Assembly (NCBI GenBank): GCA_947652115.1 | Contig: OX393564.1 | Location: 3,448,908-3,512,907, forward strand | Direction of reading: 5' to 3' | Source of the DNA: Blastomussa wellsi | Taxonomy: Eukaryota > Cnidaria > Anthozoa > Scleractinia > Plerogyridae | Length of the DNA: 64,000 bases | Shown here: piece after piece, positions 47,301 to 59,300 of the stretch | Numbering within the stretch: the first letter of the stretch is position 1 | How the letters are laid out: each line of letters opens with the position of its first letter | Notes under the pieces: generated by a model | What the model was told of the DNA's origin: nothing | The model's database searches: none | The model's input: only the letters and a program-made list of their open reading frames with translations | Made by a program: the position numbers and the translations under genes

Positions 47301-50300
47301 TAGGAAGAAAAATAAATTCCTATACACCAGCTCTTTTGTCTGTGATATTCTTCTTGATTTTTCGCCTTCTTCTGGGATGCGGCCTTTCAGTATGATTACC
47401 TTATGCACTCCGTAATAGATACCAGACAGGCCAATAACAACCGCATTTATTGTCATCATCGCGAATAAGCTTCCAAATGCGTCGACTTGCAATCCTCCAA
47501 AAAGGCACTGAATGGGTGCAATCTGAAGGATATTTAGCTGTAATACTCCTGAATACTTGGCAATAACCTCCAGGGAATCTGGCCACTTGATGTACGAGAA
47601 TACTTCAAGTAAACCATAAGTGACCTGGTAAAAGCCAATTACAATCTTAAGTTTGGAGAAAAATCTGTCTATCAGGGCAATTTCCTGAGATTTCTTGTCT
47701 TTCCGTTTATTCGTCAACCCCAACACGGCGACGATTATAAATAAAACTACTGTTATGATCGAGAATTGCGCCACAATCCACTTCCTTGGTGGGCATTTTG
47801 TGCAAGTCTGTAATTGTTTATAGTATCCAGTGCTACAAACTGCACAGAGTGGACCTTCGTACCCAGTCTTACACGGTGAATTTAAACCTCCTTTGCATGA
47901 CTCCTCGACTGGGCACTTGAAAGGTGTTGGTATCGAATATGGGTATTGTACACTGTAAGCATCTAATGCTGGTGAAGATGCTAACATATTTGCTATAAAA
48001 TATTCGTAGCGCCTTTTATGTGTCTCATTTCGCCATTGCCACCAGAAGCCAGGATTCAAAGAAGAATAATCATCTTTGCATTCCAGTCCACCTCGTCCAC
48101 ATTTGTGACATTTATTAAACATATCAGTCCGATAAAATCCTTTTAAGCACTGACAAGCACGGTATCCAGCGAAGAAGTCAGTCTCGGTTCCTATTGGAGA
48201 AACGGCTAGAGGTAAGTATCTTTGTTTTTTGGGGGGCGCACCTGAACAATTAGTATAGTAGAGAAGGTTTTCTTCACGTGAAATACATATACCAAAACTT
48301 ACCAAACAACTAAACAGATAAAATCGCAGTCATTTTCCTCGAGTCAAAAGGCTCAGACAGTATACTTTGAATTCGTCGTACCGCTTGACACAAAATAAAC
48401 AGATAGCAAACTAGTCTTAAACGAGAACTTAAAATCCGTCGAAATGAAATAAAAGGAAATAACACGTAGACGTTTTGAAATGTTTTCGCAAGGTAAATTG
48501 AATGACGTGGTGGTATTTATTTACTGTATCAAAGTTATATGTTGATACGTGTTCCTGGTAGACTTATCTTCCGTGCACGCGAAGCCCAAACCGCTTTATT
48601 GCAGAAAAATAATACTGCAAGGAAAGCAAAGAATTTTGCGAACCAAATATATACCTTGGTAATATGTTCTCATAAGAAACGTGGATTTGGCCGGCCTTTT
48701 ACGTTGTCCAAGTTGGGTATTAATTAATTCGAGAGCGGCTAATTAATCTGACTTTTAATCAGTGGCCGAGGAGGGGCTTGGGACAAGACTAAGACTGATA
48801 AAGACTAGTAAAAACTAATTAAGTCCGTGTAGAACAAGAGCCGCCCAGGCCTACGGTCGCGAGGAAACCGACCCATGCGATGCCCGCGATTAACAAGACA
48901 GGCGACAGGCGGATATTTATTCCATTAAGCGGACCTTGAGAGTGGCCCGTTATTCGAGGCTGGGCTCTTATTGAAGCGCGTGAATCTTACGCAAGCGAGC
49001 GTGTGTCACTTTGGCAAGGTTTTAACCACAGCTATACTTCTTTCTTGCTAAATGTTACAATTTAATTCGTACGCCAGACACGTACCCCTTGCGGACCTAT
49101 TTTTAATACAAACAGTCAAACCAAAGGAAAATTCAGTGCTGAAGCTCGTGCGCAAGCCTCCTGCAAGGCATCGATAAATAATATCCTCGAATGTAAGTTA
49201 AGCGTACTAGTTTGTATGACCACTCATATAACTATAAGGTATTTTGACAAAGTGAAATCGCTGATAAAAAGAAAGCAGAAGAGAAAAAGGGATAGAGAAC
49301 TATTCCTGTTCTATTCCTGTTCCTAAACTTCTTAAGGTTTTCAAGAAGAAAGATATCTAGACATTCTGTTCAACATTTCCTGCGGGAAAAGTTTCCAAAT
49401 ACCCCATGTATTAGTGTTTTGTGCAGCAATTGCATTCATTATATCACTCGCATTTCGTCGAACGCACTCCATAATCTCTGATTACTTCTAGTATTGCAAT
49501 AAGTTCGTCTTTTCTTACCTAACGGACAAGCCTTGCAATCTTGTGGTCGAGTTCCAGGAGCCTTATCAAATGCAACAAACGAACCAGTTGGACACTTCTT
49601 ACAATTTTCGGCCACGTAACCGACATCATCGGAATAAAATCCTCCTGAGAAATGGAGAGAGCGGATTTCCTGATTGAACACATTGGCTATTGGCAAAACT
49701 ATATCTTACATTTTGTTTATTTTGAAGGTTAGCCTACATGTACTAAATGTACATTTTTAAATTACAATTTGTCATAAAACTACAACAAAGGCTGGAGTGG
49801 AATTCATTTCACAATGATTTCAATTACTGGGATGAGAGTGCTCAAAATGTGCATTATTTTAGCTGAAAACTGATCTTGACTGTCAGCGACGGCATTTCCT
49901 GCTCAAATTGAACCAGTGACCATGTAAATTTATTTTCACTTGGTTGCATTGCACCCCTTTTTAGGCAATGCGGAAACCTAAAAGATACCTGGAGGACACT
50001 GTATGCATCCTTCAGCTCCTTTGGAGGAAAAGTTGGAGAATGTTCCCGCGGGACACGGTAAAAATGTGTAAGACTTCTTGAGAACGTCATATGTGCCATT
50101 GAATCCTGCGGCCTCGAGAGCAGGTCTCAGAAATGGGCTTTCCATCCAACTGGTTTCAATGGCTTCTTTATTGGAATTTAGAGGGTTTCTACAATAAAGA
50201 GAGAGTAAAAAGATAAGCTCTCCTCCTCCTCCTCCTCTTCATAAGCATCTTGGTCGCCGTTGTCATCATTCTATTCGCCGTCATTTCTTACTAACCAAGC

Positions 50301-53300
50301 GCGAGGGCCGTACTAGGGAATATTAGGGAGTTTAAGAAAACCACAACGGCAACGGAACGTCGCTAAAAAAGGTCTAATAAGCAGAACAAGGGCTTTGCAC
50401 ATGCCTTATAGTTCTTGGTACATTTTTTGCCGTCCTCTGCAAAACAACAACGTGAAATAACCAAACTCTGCGTTGTCTGCACAACGTGAAACAAGAAGGC
50501 AAATTGTGATAGTTTTGACAGTAAGAAACAGACTAAATAACTTTAAAGTATCGAGAGATTCTTAGGGGAAATATAAATTAATTTTAATCGACGTTGTTCT
50601 CGGCGTCGCCGTTATGGTTTCTAAAACTCCCTATTGGCCCGAGGTCGCAGCGCTCGGTCCGTACAAAAATCAACCGAGGGTCAATATTCCAAAGTACGGC
50701 TCGAACAAGCTGGGTTAGTAAGTATTATATTATTATATGCCCGTCGGGCCATATCGACGGAGAACAAATGTGGAGGCCTTATGCGCCACTTTGGCTCAGA
50801 GAGCCAGGTAACTCGGGCCATGCTTGTTTATTTTTCTCCTAAAGCGCACTTTCTCTCACTTCAAATTCAAAGGGCTCTCAGCAACTCGAGCAACTCAGAG
50901 AGAGCAAGATTCTGCGAGTTTGAAAACAAATTTATTGAGTGAGAGTATTTACACGTCTTCTTTCACTAGTTTAGTCGCAATGCATGGCAACGGACCGTAT
51001 GGTAAAATTCCGATCAACAAAGAACCAATCAGAACGCTCGGATGTACTTCAATACTACCTTGCCACATAATAACATATAATAATTTACGACTTCTGGCGT
51101 AGTGTTAATTTGTCCGCCATCTGGTTGGTGTATCGAGGGCGTGTATATAAACAGCACTAGACAACAATTCAAAATGTTTCTGTTTGGAAAACCTACAGAC
51201 TACAATGTCGGTATGCAGTCTGCAGTTCGCAAAAACAATATAAAAAGATTTCTTCTTTGACATATTGCTTTATATTTAAAATATGTCTGACCTCTTATGA
51301 GCACAGGCCCATAATTCCCATAAAGATATGCTTTCCCAGGTTTTATCTTGTCATGAATTTTTATTGTAATTTCGACATTATTAAATCTTCATTCCTGGTG
51401 AGGGCACCAACTAAATATAATGGAATCATATTTTCATATGAAAGAAAAAAAAAATGGTTCATCATATTTTTCAAACGTTTTGTCTGTTTTAAAAGCACTA
51501 ACAGATATATTGTGCAGCGTCTGTAACCAAGAACTGTATATTTCAATGTTCTAAGCGTTCTGCTTGCCATTACGCTGAAAAGAAGAAAAATAAATTCTCA
51601 AAACTTGCTTCCAAGGAAAGAGGGGCGTAGCCAAGTGGATTACTGAGAAGTAAACCTCAAGACGTCCTCTCTTTGTTTATTGGTACCAGCGATGTCCGAA
51701 TTTATTAAAGTTAGTTCTTATAGACGAACATTAGAAAAGTGATGGGGTGGGGGGATGGGGGATTTTTGGCTCGCATGATTTTTTTAGGGAGTGAGGGTGG
51801 CGCAGTGGTAAGAGCACTCGTCTCCCACCAATGTGGCCCGGGTTCGATTCCAGCCCTGGTGCCTTATATGGGATGGGCTGAGTTTGTTGTTGGTTCTCTC
51901 CTCGCTCCGAGGGTTTTTCGCCGGCTTCTCCGATTTTCCTCCCTCCTCAAAAAACAACATTTCTAAATTCCAATTCGACCTGGAAAGAGGACCTGCATGA
52001 AAACCAGCTTATGTGGCTTTCCTCTCTAAACATCGTTATTTAATGTTTATTTATTTGTTGTATTTTTAATACCGCTTTTCGAATTCCCTCGCACAACTTT
52101 TTCCCCACCCCGCCAATCACTTTTCCAAAAGGTCCGCCCTTAATATCGTTGGTGTGTTTGCGAAGCTAGGAATGCCTAAACCATTAGGAGCCACCTTGAC
52201 AAGTTTTAGTTTCACAGCTAAGTGCTTATAATGGAAAAACTTGTCATGTCAAGTTTATCTCAAGATCTTTCCTGCCCTGCGTGACAGGCGCTCAAATGAG
52301 AAAAAGAAGGAAAAGAAGAAGCGTACTTTGACCTTTGCTTAGCAGCTCGGGCAGCCTTTTCAATTCATGTAATTTCAAGCCTTTTATGCAATTTTTTACT
52401 CTCATTCCAAGGTTAATTTTATCAGCGTATTTTGCCTGAGGGGCTACAGAAGGAAATATTATTTTGGAGTGCTTTAAATAGTTATAAATACTGTATTTAG
52501 AAACATTTATCAGTGTTTAAAGTAATTCATGGTGTCTGACTCAGTGTCAGATGAATGAGATACGTTACAGTTGAACATAAGGATCATGGAGGTTGATGAA
52601 AGACTCAAGGCTTAATATTTTAAGCTTGGTCCGCAGCAAATATCTGCGAAAAGAGTGAAAAATACTATAAAATGAAACTTTTAATTTTGTTGAGGACTTA
52701 GCCCCGTTCACTAGGGTTTACCAGAACTTCAGAACTAGACTATAACACAATCAGTAGAGTCGATTGTTTCTAATCGCTTTGCTTTCCTCTATATTCACTC
52801 AGTACAACAGTTGTGCAAGAGCTACTCTGAGATACATAGAAAAGTACACTTGGTTTCATGCTAATACATTGAGAATGTGATTGGTTGTTACTAGGTGATA
52901 ATCAGAAAAGTCAATCAATTACTGTAGCAAAAATGTTCATTGTCTCCTGATGGCTAAACTTATTTTAAACATCTATCACAATGTAATTTCCGTCACGAAA
53001 GATAAAGTCTCCGACAATTTTGACAAAAGCTTTCAAGAAAGCCATGCAACGAGCGTGCGTTGGATGTGAAATGGCAGATATCCGACGAGGCATGTAGCAC
53101 CAAGTTGGCTATGACTGTATTATCCAACAAGCGCGAGTGAAATGATTGCTTTATTAAACTCCAAGGGAATCGCCATATTTGAGCTCCCCGATTGTTCTCG
53201 CCGACTCTTACACCTACCAATGTTTGTGGTCTGACGGGGCTCTTATAGACCTTATGAGCTCTTGCAGACCTTATAATCCATCAAAAATATTTTCGCGCGC

Positions 53301-56300
53301 CCGATTAGCCTAAACACGTCACGTGATGCTGGCAAAACTGAGTATATATACCATGGCTAGTTTAAAAAAAATATATATGATAACTACATGCCATCAACTG
53401 AGTAGTCTATATTTTATATTAAGACGCCAAGAAAAATTTTACGTGAAATTTTCTTAAGTACCGCTGGTGAGTTTGAGTTTAACTTACACTTTTAAAGAAT
53501 CTAAAAATCCTAATTTGAATGCTTCTGGTTCCAGTCTCGTAATAGGATTATCCGAAAGCAATCTTTAAAGAAAGCATCAACAAATATACAATTGGTTTTA
53601 GTATGTTAAAGGATTTAAAGGTGCCCCGGCCGTTGCGATATTTGCGACAAACCAAATACCCCAAAGAAGGAACAAGGACGGCCAAGGATGGAAGAGATTG
53701 AGACGAATTGGAAATGAGGAATTTTAAACATTTAGGTTAAATTTCTCAAAACGCAAAAACCGCGATGTAGCTCCTTTAAGAGTGAACTATCGACTTTTGG
53801 AACGCGGGAAGTCTAGACTTGCACAATAGATGCGTTCGTTTTGCGGCTCTAGACAATAGCCAAGAGCAACTCTGGCTTCTTGATTGCTCTCCAAAGTAGT
53901 TGAGACCTGATGATAAATCAAAATTGACCCAATGCTTATTTCGTCACTACTTTTACTCGGACACTGTATTTTAAATAGTGAAATTGCAACAGAACTGGGT
54001 GCCGTCTGGATTTGGTCTATAACAACATCGGACAACCGCGAAGCAGTTGTCCGATTTTTTTATTCACTAATGCGATTACAAACACAATTGGGTAAGTCAG
54101 TGTGGACTGCATTTCATGTAATTAAAAAGATGCGAATATTCCTGATAATACGTACATATTTTGAAGCTTTGGGTTGTCGGTAAATGTCTCATTTGTTATA
54201 ACTGTTATTATGTTATTCTGCAAAAATCTAACAATATAAGAATTAGAATTAGTACTAGTAATAAACTATCGTTTTCTATTTAAAGAGTGTTTCTGTCGAG
54301 GAACTATCGGCTGATAGTTGCCCCCGCGGAAATTTGATGTTCTTAAAACAAATATTTGCCCGTTAAGCGAAGCTTCGAGGGCAAATATGCTAGTTTTAAG
54401 AACATCAAATTTCTAAGGGGCAACTACCAGACCGAAGTTCCGAGACATTAACACTCTATTAGCTTCTATTGTCTTTATTGTTCTCCACTAAATTTTCTTC
54501 CGCATGCGCTCATTAAAAAGCGAGCCTTTTGAATTATTTTGTTTTATAACTTTATCAGTGTTAGACAATTAACCAACTAAATCAAAACCAGGCAAGAAAA
54601 GCTCTAAATAGTCGCTTGTTTACAAAAAATTTCACGGACTGGCACTATCCATCCGGGTATTTGCCTTGGGCGGGCACTAGCGCATAGTGCCCTCTGTTTC
54701 GTTACACAATGAACAACTTCGATTGATTGACACTTTCTGATGATTGAACCACGTGCTAAGCCAGTCTTTTATTAGCATAAGATATCTTTTACTGAGAACA
54801 GTTTTTTACTGTTCGTCCGCTGACCTGTAAACAATCTAACTGGATAACGCCAAAGAATTCGAATGAAATTTTTCAGGGGACAATCTAACTTGACCACGCA
54901 AATCGTATATTTCCGACATTGATTTAATTATCTGATTGTCCAATACTTCCATTAGCTTCCATTCAGTGTTGCGTAATCCTTGTGTTATTGAACTAAATTT
55001 TCAGCTCCCTTGAGCCTAATTACTGATTCGCTTTCCTTGATCGGTGGCCTCTGATGTTCCACAGGGCAAAAACTGACACAGCGTAAACCAGTGTTTACGC
55101 TTTGGAATCGAAGAAATGAATAGAAGTATTGAAAAATGAGAGAATTAAATCAACGTCGCAATTATACGATTTGCGCGGTCAACCTCCGCGTCACGTGTTT
55201 TATTTGGACCAATGAGAATCTGAGAAAATTTAGTGGTGAACTATAGCGGCAAATAGAAAACAGAGGGAAAACAAATCAGATTTACAGATTTCCAATAGAA
55301 CACCTTGGTAGTAGCACATAGTCAATCACACAACAGCATTCGTGGTGGAACACTTATAGATTTATACTAATTGTCAATAGAAACTCCATGAGATCATCTT
55401 CATTCCATGTTAAATGGATAATTTCAACTTTGTTGTAAAACAATCTCAAACCATTTATTCTTAGAAACTTACAGGTATTCTACATCCTTCAAAGAAGAAA
55501 ACAAGCCTTTTGGTAAATAATGAACTCTGTTGTAGGATAGATCTCTGCAGATTAAACGTGTTCGAATTAGTATATTTGATGGTAGACTGTTCACAGTCCC
55601 CTATTTTTCGGTGAGATCGTACAGTTCGACGGGCCATTTTGAACTCGCCCCAGTTTCGCTCGCATCAAAAGACCAAGATGGCGGCCCGTCGAACTCAACG
55701 ATCGACATCTACGATCTCACGGAAAAATAGGGGACTGTGATGGTGGCTTCTCGAATCTCGTTCGGCTATTTAATGGGTAAGTTGTAGGTAGACAAAAAGA
55801 ATATTTGGGCGCATTTGCACTAGCCGGTATTGACAGATTTCATCATTAATGTTCCAGTTGCATACCAAAAGTGCGAACTACTTTTTTGAGGCAGGCAGCT
55901 TGCCCAACAATACATTCCAGTAAAAAGGCAGTTGCCCTATGACAACGGAATATTGCCTATGATTGATCTGCGTTGGTAGGAATAACAATCACCAAGTTTT
56001 GACTCTATGTATGAGAGAAAAGAAAAACAATATTCTGTGACAGGCGCCATTTACCTGCGACCCGGCTGTTTACCCGCGACCCGCGAAGATTACATACTCC
56101 TCCCCGATTCGCTGGCTCCTGACAGTCAATTTGAAATGGCTTCTCGGCGAGCGCGAGTTTTGTAACATTTACACACCACGGAAAAGATAGAAAATTCGAT
56201 TTTTATTGTATTGTAAAAAGGCTATGCGATTCAAGGAAAATCCATTACCCGACGAGGGAATTCCACGTTATCGGTTTTTTGCGTGAAATTTAACGGTAAT

Positions 56301-59300
56301 TTCCTCTCAGGTGATGGATTTTCCCATAGTATCAGTGGCAATTCATGACGTCATGAGAGCACCGCCAATGCAATAAACACTTGGCTTGGAGGATATTTTC
56401 AGTCCAGTTTAAACAATTGCTTTATACATACAGAAACATCAGTTTTTTAAACGTCGAAAATACATCCGCAGTAAGGTTTTGAATCTTGTTTGAACCCAGG
56501 TACCTAGAACGGTAAAATTTTGAAAAATGTATAAAAGTAATAAATCGGGATGGTGAAGAAGTCGAAGAAGGGCTCTTAACTCATATTATTCAAAAAAGAA
56601 GTCGACCCATGATTCCGAGCCTCGAGTTCTGTTTGGGAACGAGTTTCCGCGTGGCAAAACAAAAGTTTTCAATCTCTCGGGACTTGAACATGGCCGACGT
56701 GTGATTAAGGCCCATTCCAAATTTACAAGTTTACTTACAGCATACTCAGCATTGTCAGTGTAGAAAACACTCTACTTGGTAGAAGTTCAATAGCGTTTGA
56801 AGTCAGTACCCTGTAAAATATGATCATTTAAGATTCTTTGTGAGAACCCGAGCTATAACTGGTAATCGGTTATTAAGAAAAAAAAAAAGATCAGTGAGAA
56901 CAATTGGGTGTGATTCATGGCGTCCTTTCATTTTTTTAATAAGCTCATCAGGATAGGCACTTTAATAGATGTTTTGAGAGACTATACTACTTGTATCACT
57001 TACAGACGATGCAAATTTATCAGTGGGGCAAACACATCTTGAGGTAGAAATTTAATTGCGTTCGATTTTAAATGCCTGGAAAAGGAGCATCATTTAACAA
57101 TTAAAACCATAGAAAATTATCATGTTAAAAATAGTAGGCTGTCCGTGTAATAGGGCACAGTCGCACAGACAGATAGTTCATTTTAGGTACAACAAAGGTC
57201 ATTTTAGCACCTAAAGTATAAATCTGCTTACATGTTCCCGTTTATTGTCTGACAGGTAAATAACAATGTAAAATTAGATTGGAAACATTTTATTGGAACC
57301 CTTAGGGGAAAATTGGGTACAAATTCCTCGCATATCCCAAGTTCTAATCTCTACCCCCAGTGGCGAGATTGTAAAATTGGTGTTTGGAATCGTTTTGGCT
57401 TCTAAACTGAGTAAAACTCGAATCCCCTCATTTAGAACTCTGTTATTGGGCAATACTTTAAAAATGTTTATGACGTCATAGCAGTTACCATCGCAACAGT
57501 GACAAAAGACCTCCAAAATTTCAGTTTTTGCCAATAGACCTTATTCACGATAGCGGCCATGTTTGTTTTCATACTGTAATGCAATAGGCACGTGATTTGT
57601 CAGGGGGCAGACAAGCCTAAATCGACAAATTTCAGCTGGTTTCTTATCATGTTTGATAATGTTTTTCCATAGCCATTCTTTGGTTTCTGTTTTGTAGTTT
57701 AAATATTCTAAGTTGAGCGCAATTTTGGCACTTTATAAAAAGGAAAACGGCTTGCGCAGTTAACAAGGCAAGATATCCAGTGGCTATTTCAAACTATTCC
57801 TTATAATGCAATCATTATTCCAGAACTTGACTCTGAAATATTTAGACCGTCCGATTTTCCGAGAAACGGCGTGATTTCAATGTTTGCCCCCTGGCAAACA
57901 ACGTGGCTAATTTGTATTACAATGTGAAAACCATCATGGCGGCTATCGTGAATATGGTCTATTATCTTTAAAGTGTATATGACATGAAAAATATTTTCTT
58001 CTTATTTGAAAGGCCTTTCAAAATTCAGAAGAATGGCGTTCTTCTTTTTGAAATATCTTTTTTCGTTTTAGAGATATTGACATTTTTCTATTATGCAAAT
58101 TAGATCAGTGATGATGTCAGCTGGTTTGAACTAAAAAATGGTAAAATACTGAGTAAGCAATATCTCTAAAACTGTTGATGCAGTGTTCTTGAAACTTGGC
58201 ACCACAAATGTGCATCACAAAAGAAACAAAATGATACCATCAGTGCTGTTACTATGACAACAGGTTTGCAGCTAGTACTGTCATAATAAAAACTGAAATT
58301 CCCAGTTTTTGCTTAAACCAAGAATCATCTACCGCAGCCAATCCAATGATGGTAATTGAGACAACATGGGAACTATGTCTGTTCCAAGTAGGACCCTTTG
58401 TCTCACTTTAGATTTTGCAAATGGTGATATTTGGTTTTGTGACAGAGAGAGACTGGAGCTGAAAGAGTTGCCATGGTAACAATTCTAAGGGTACCATTTT
58501 CTTTCCTTAGGGATGCACATTTGTGGTGCCAAGTTTCAAGAACACTGCATCAATAGTTTTAGAGATATTGTTTATTTAGTATTTTACCATTTTTTAGTTC
58601 AAACCAGCTGACATCATCACTGATCTAATTTGCATAATAGAAAAATGTCAATATCTCTAAAACGAAAAATGATATTTAAAAAAGGAACACGCCATTCTTC
58701 TGAATTTTGAAAGGCCTTTCAAATAAGAAGAAAACATTTTTCATGTCACATACACTTTAAAGACCTATGACAGACCACAGTGCATTGCGGCGCGTTTGTT
58801 ATTGTTTTGATGAACGCAGGATCGCCGCGCCATTGCCTGATAGATACTTTTCGACTCCCATAAAAGATGGCGACTGCAGTTGAGGCGCGCAACGCGCACT
58901 GGTCCGTCATGGGCATTTTAATCTAAGTCGGTGACCTGCCATTTTTATTTCGTTATTGGCAAAAACTGAAATTTGGGGGTTCCTTTGTCAATGTTGAGGT
59001 GTTGCCATGGTAACCGCTATGACGTCATAAACATTCTTGAAGTGTTACCCAACAATAAAATTCTAAATCTATTCATACTTTGCCCGAATGATCGAAATTA
59101 CTTTTCTGTGATCCTGCATCGTTTTACAAGTACTAAAACAGTGAGACATCTTTCTTTGTTCTGGGTGCGATACTGTTAACTTACAGTTCCGTTAGTCTTG
59201 TCATGTTGCCAAAGACCTCTTCAGGTAAAACCGTAATGTTGTTTGAATCCAAATCTCTGTAAAATAATAACGCTCAAAGACGAGAACCTTCGAGTTTTCT

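Noticed and set aside
49854..50099. 81-codon minus-strand frame with ATG
   Set aside because: The GCC2/GCC3 motif (CPAGTF...CIQC) and the matching splice phases are in a different minus-strand frame of the same stretch.
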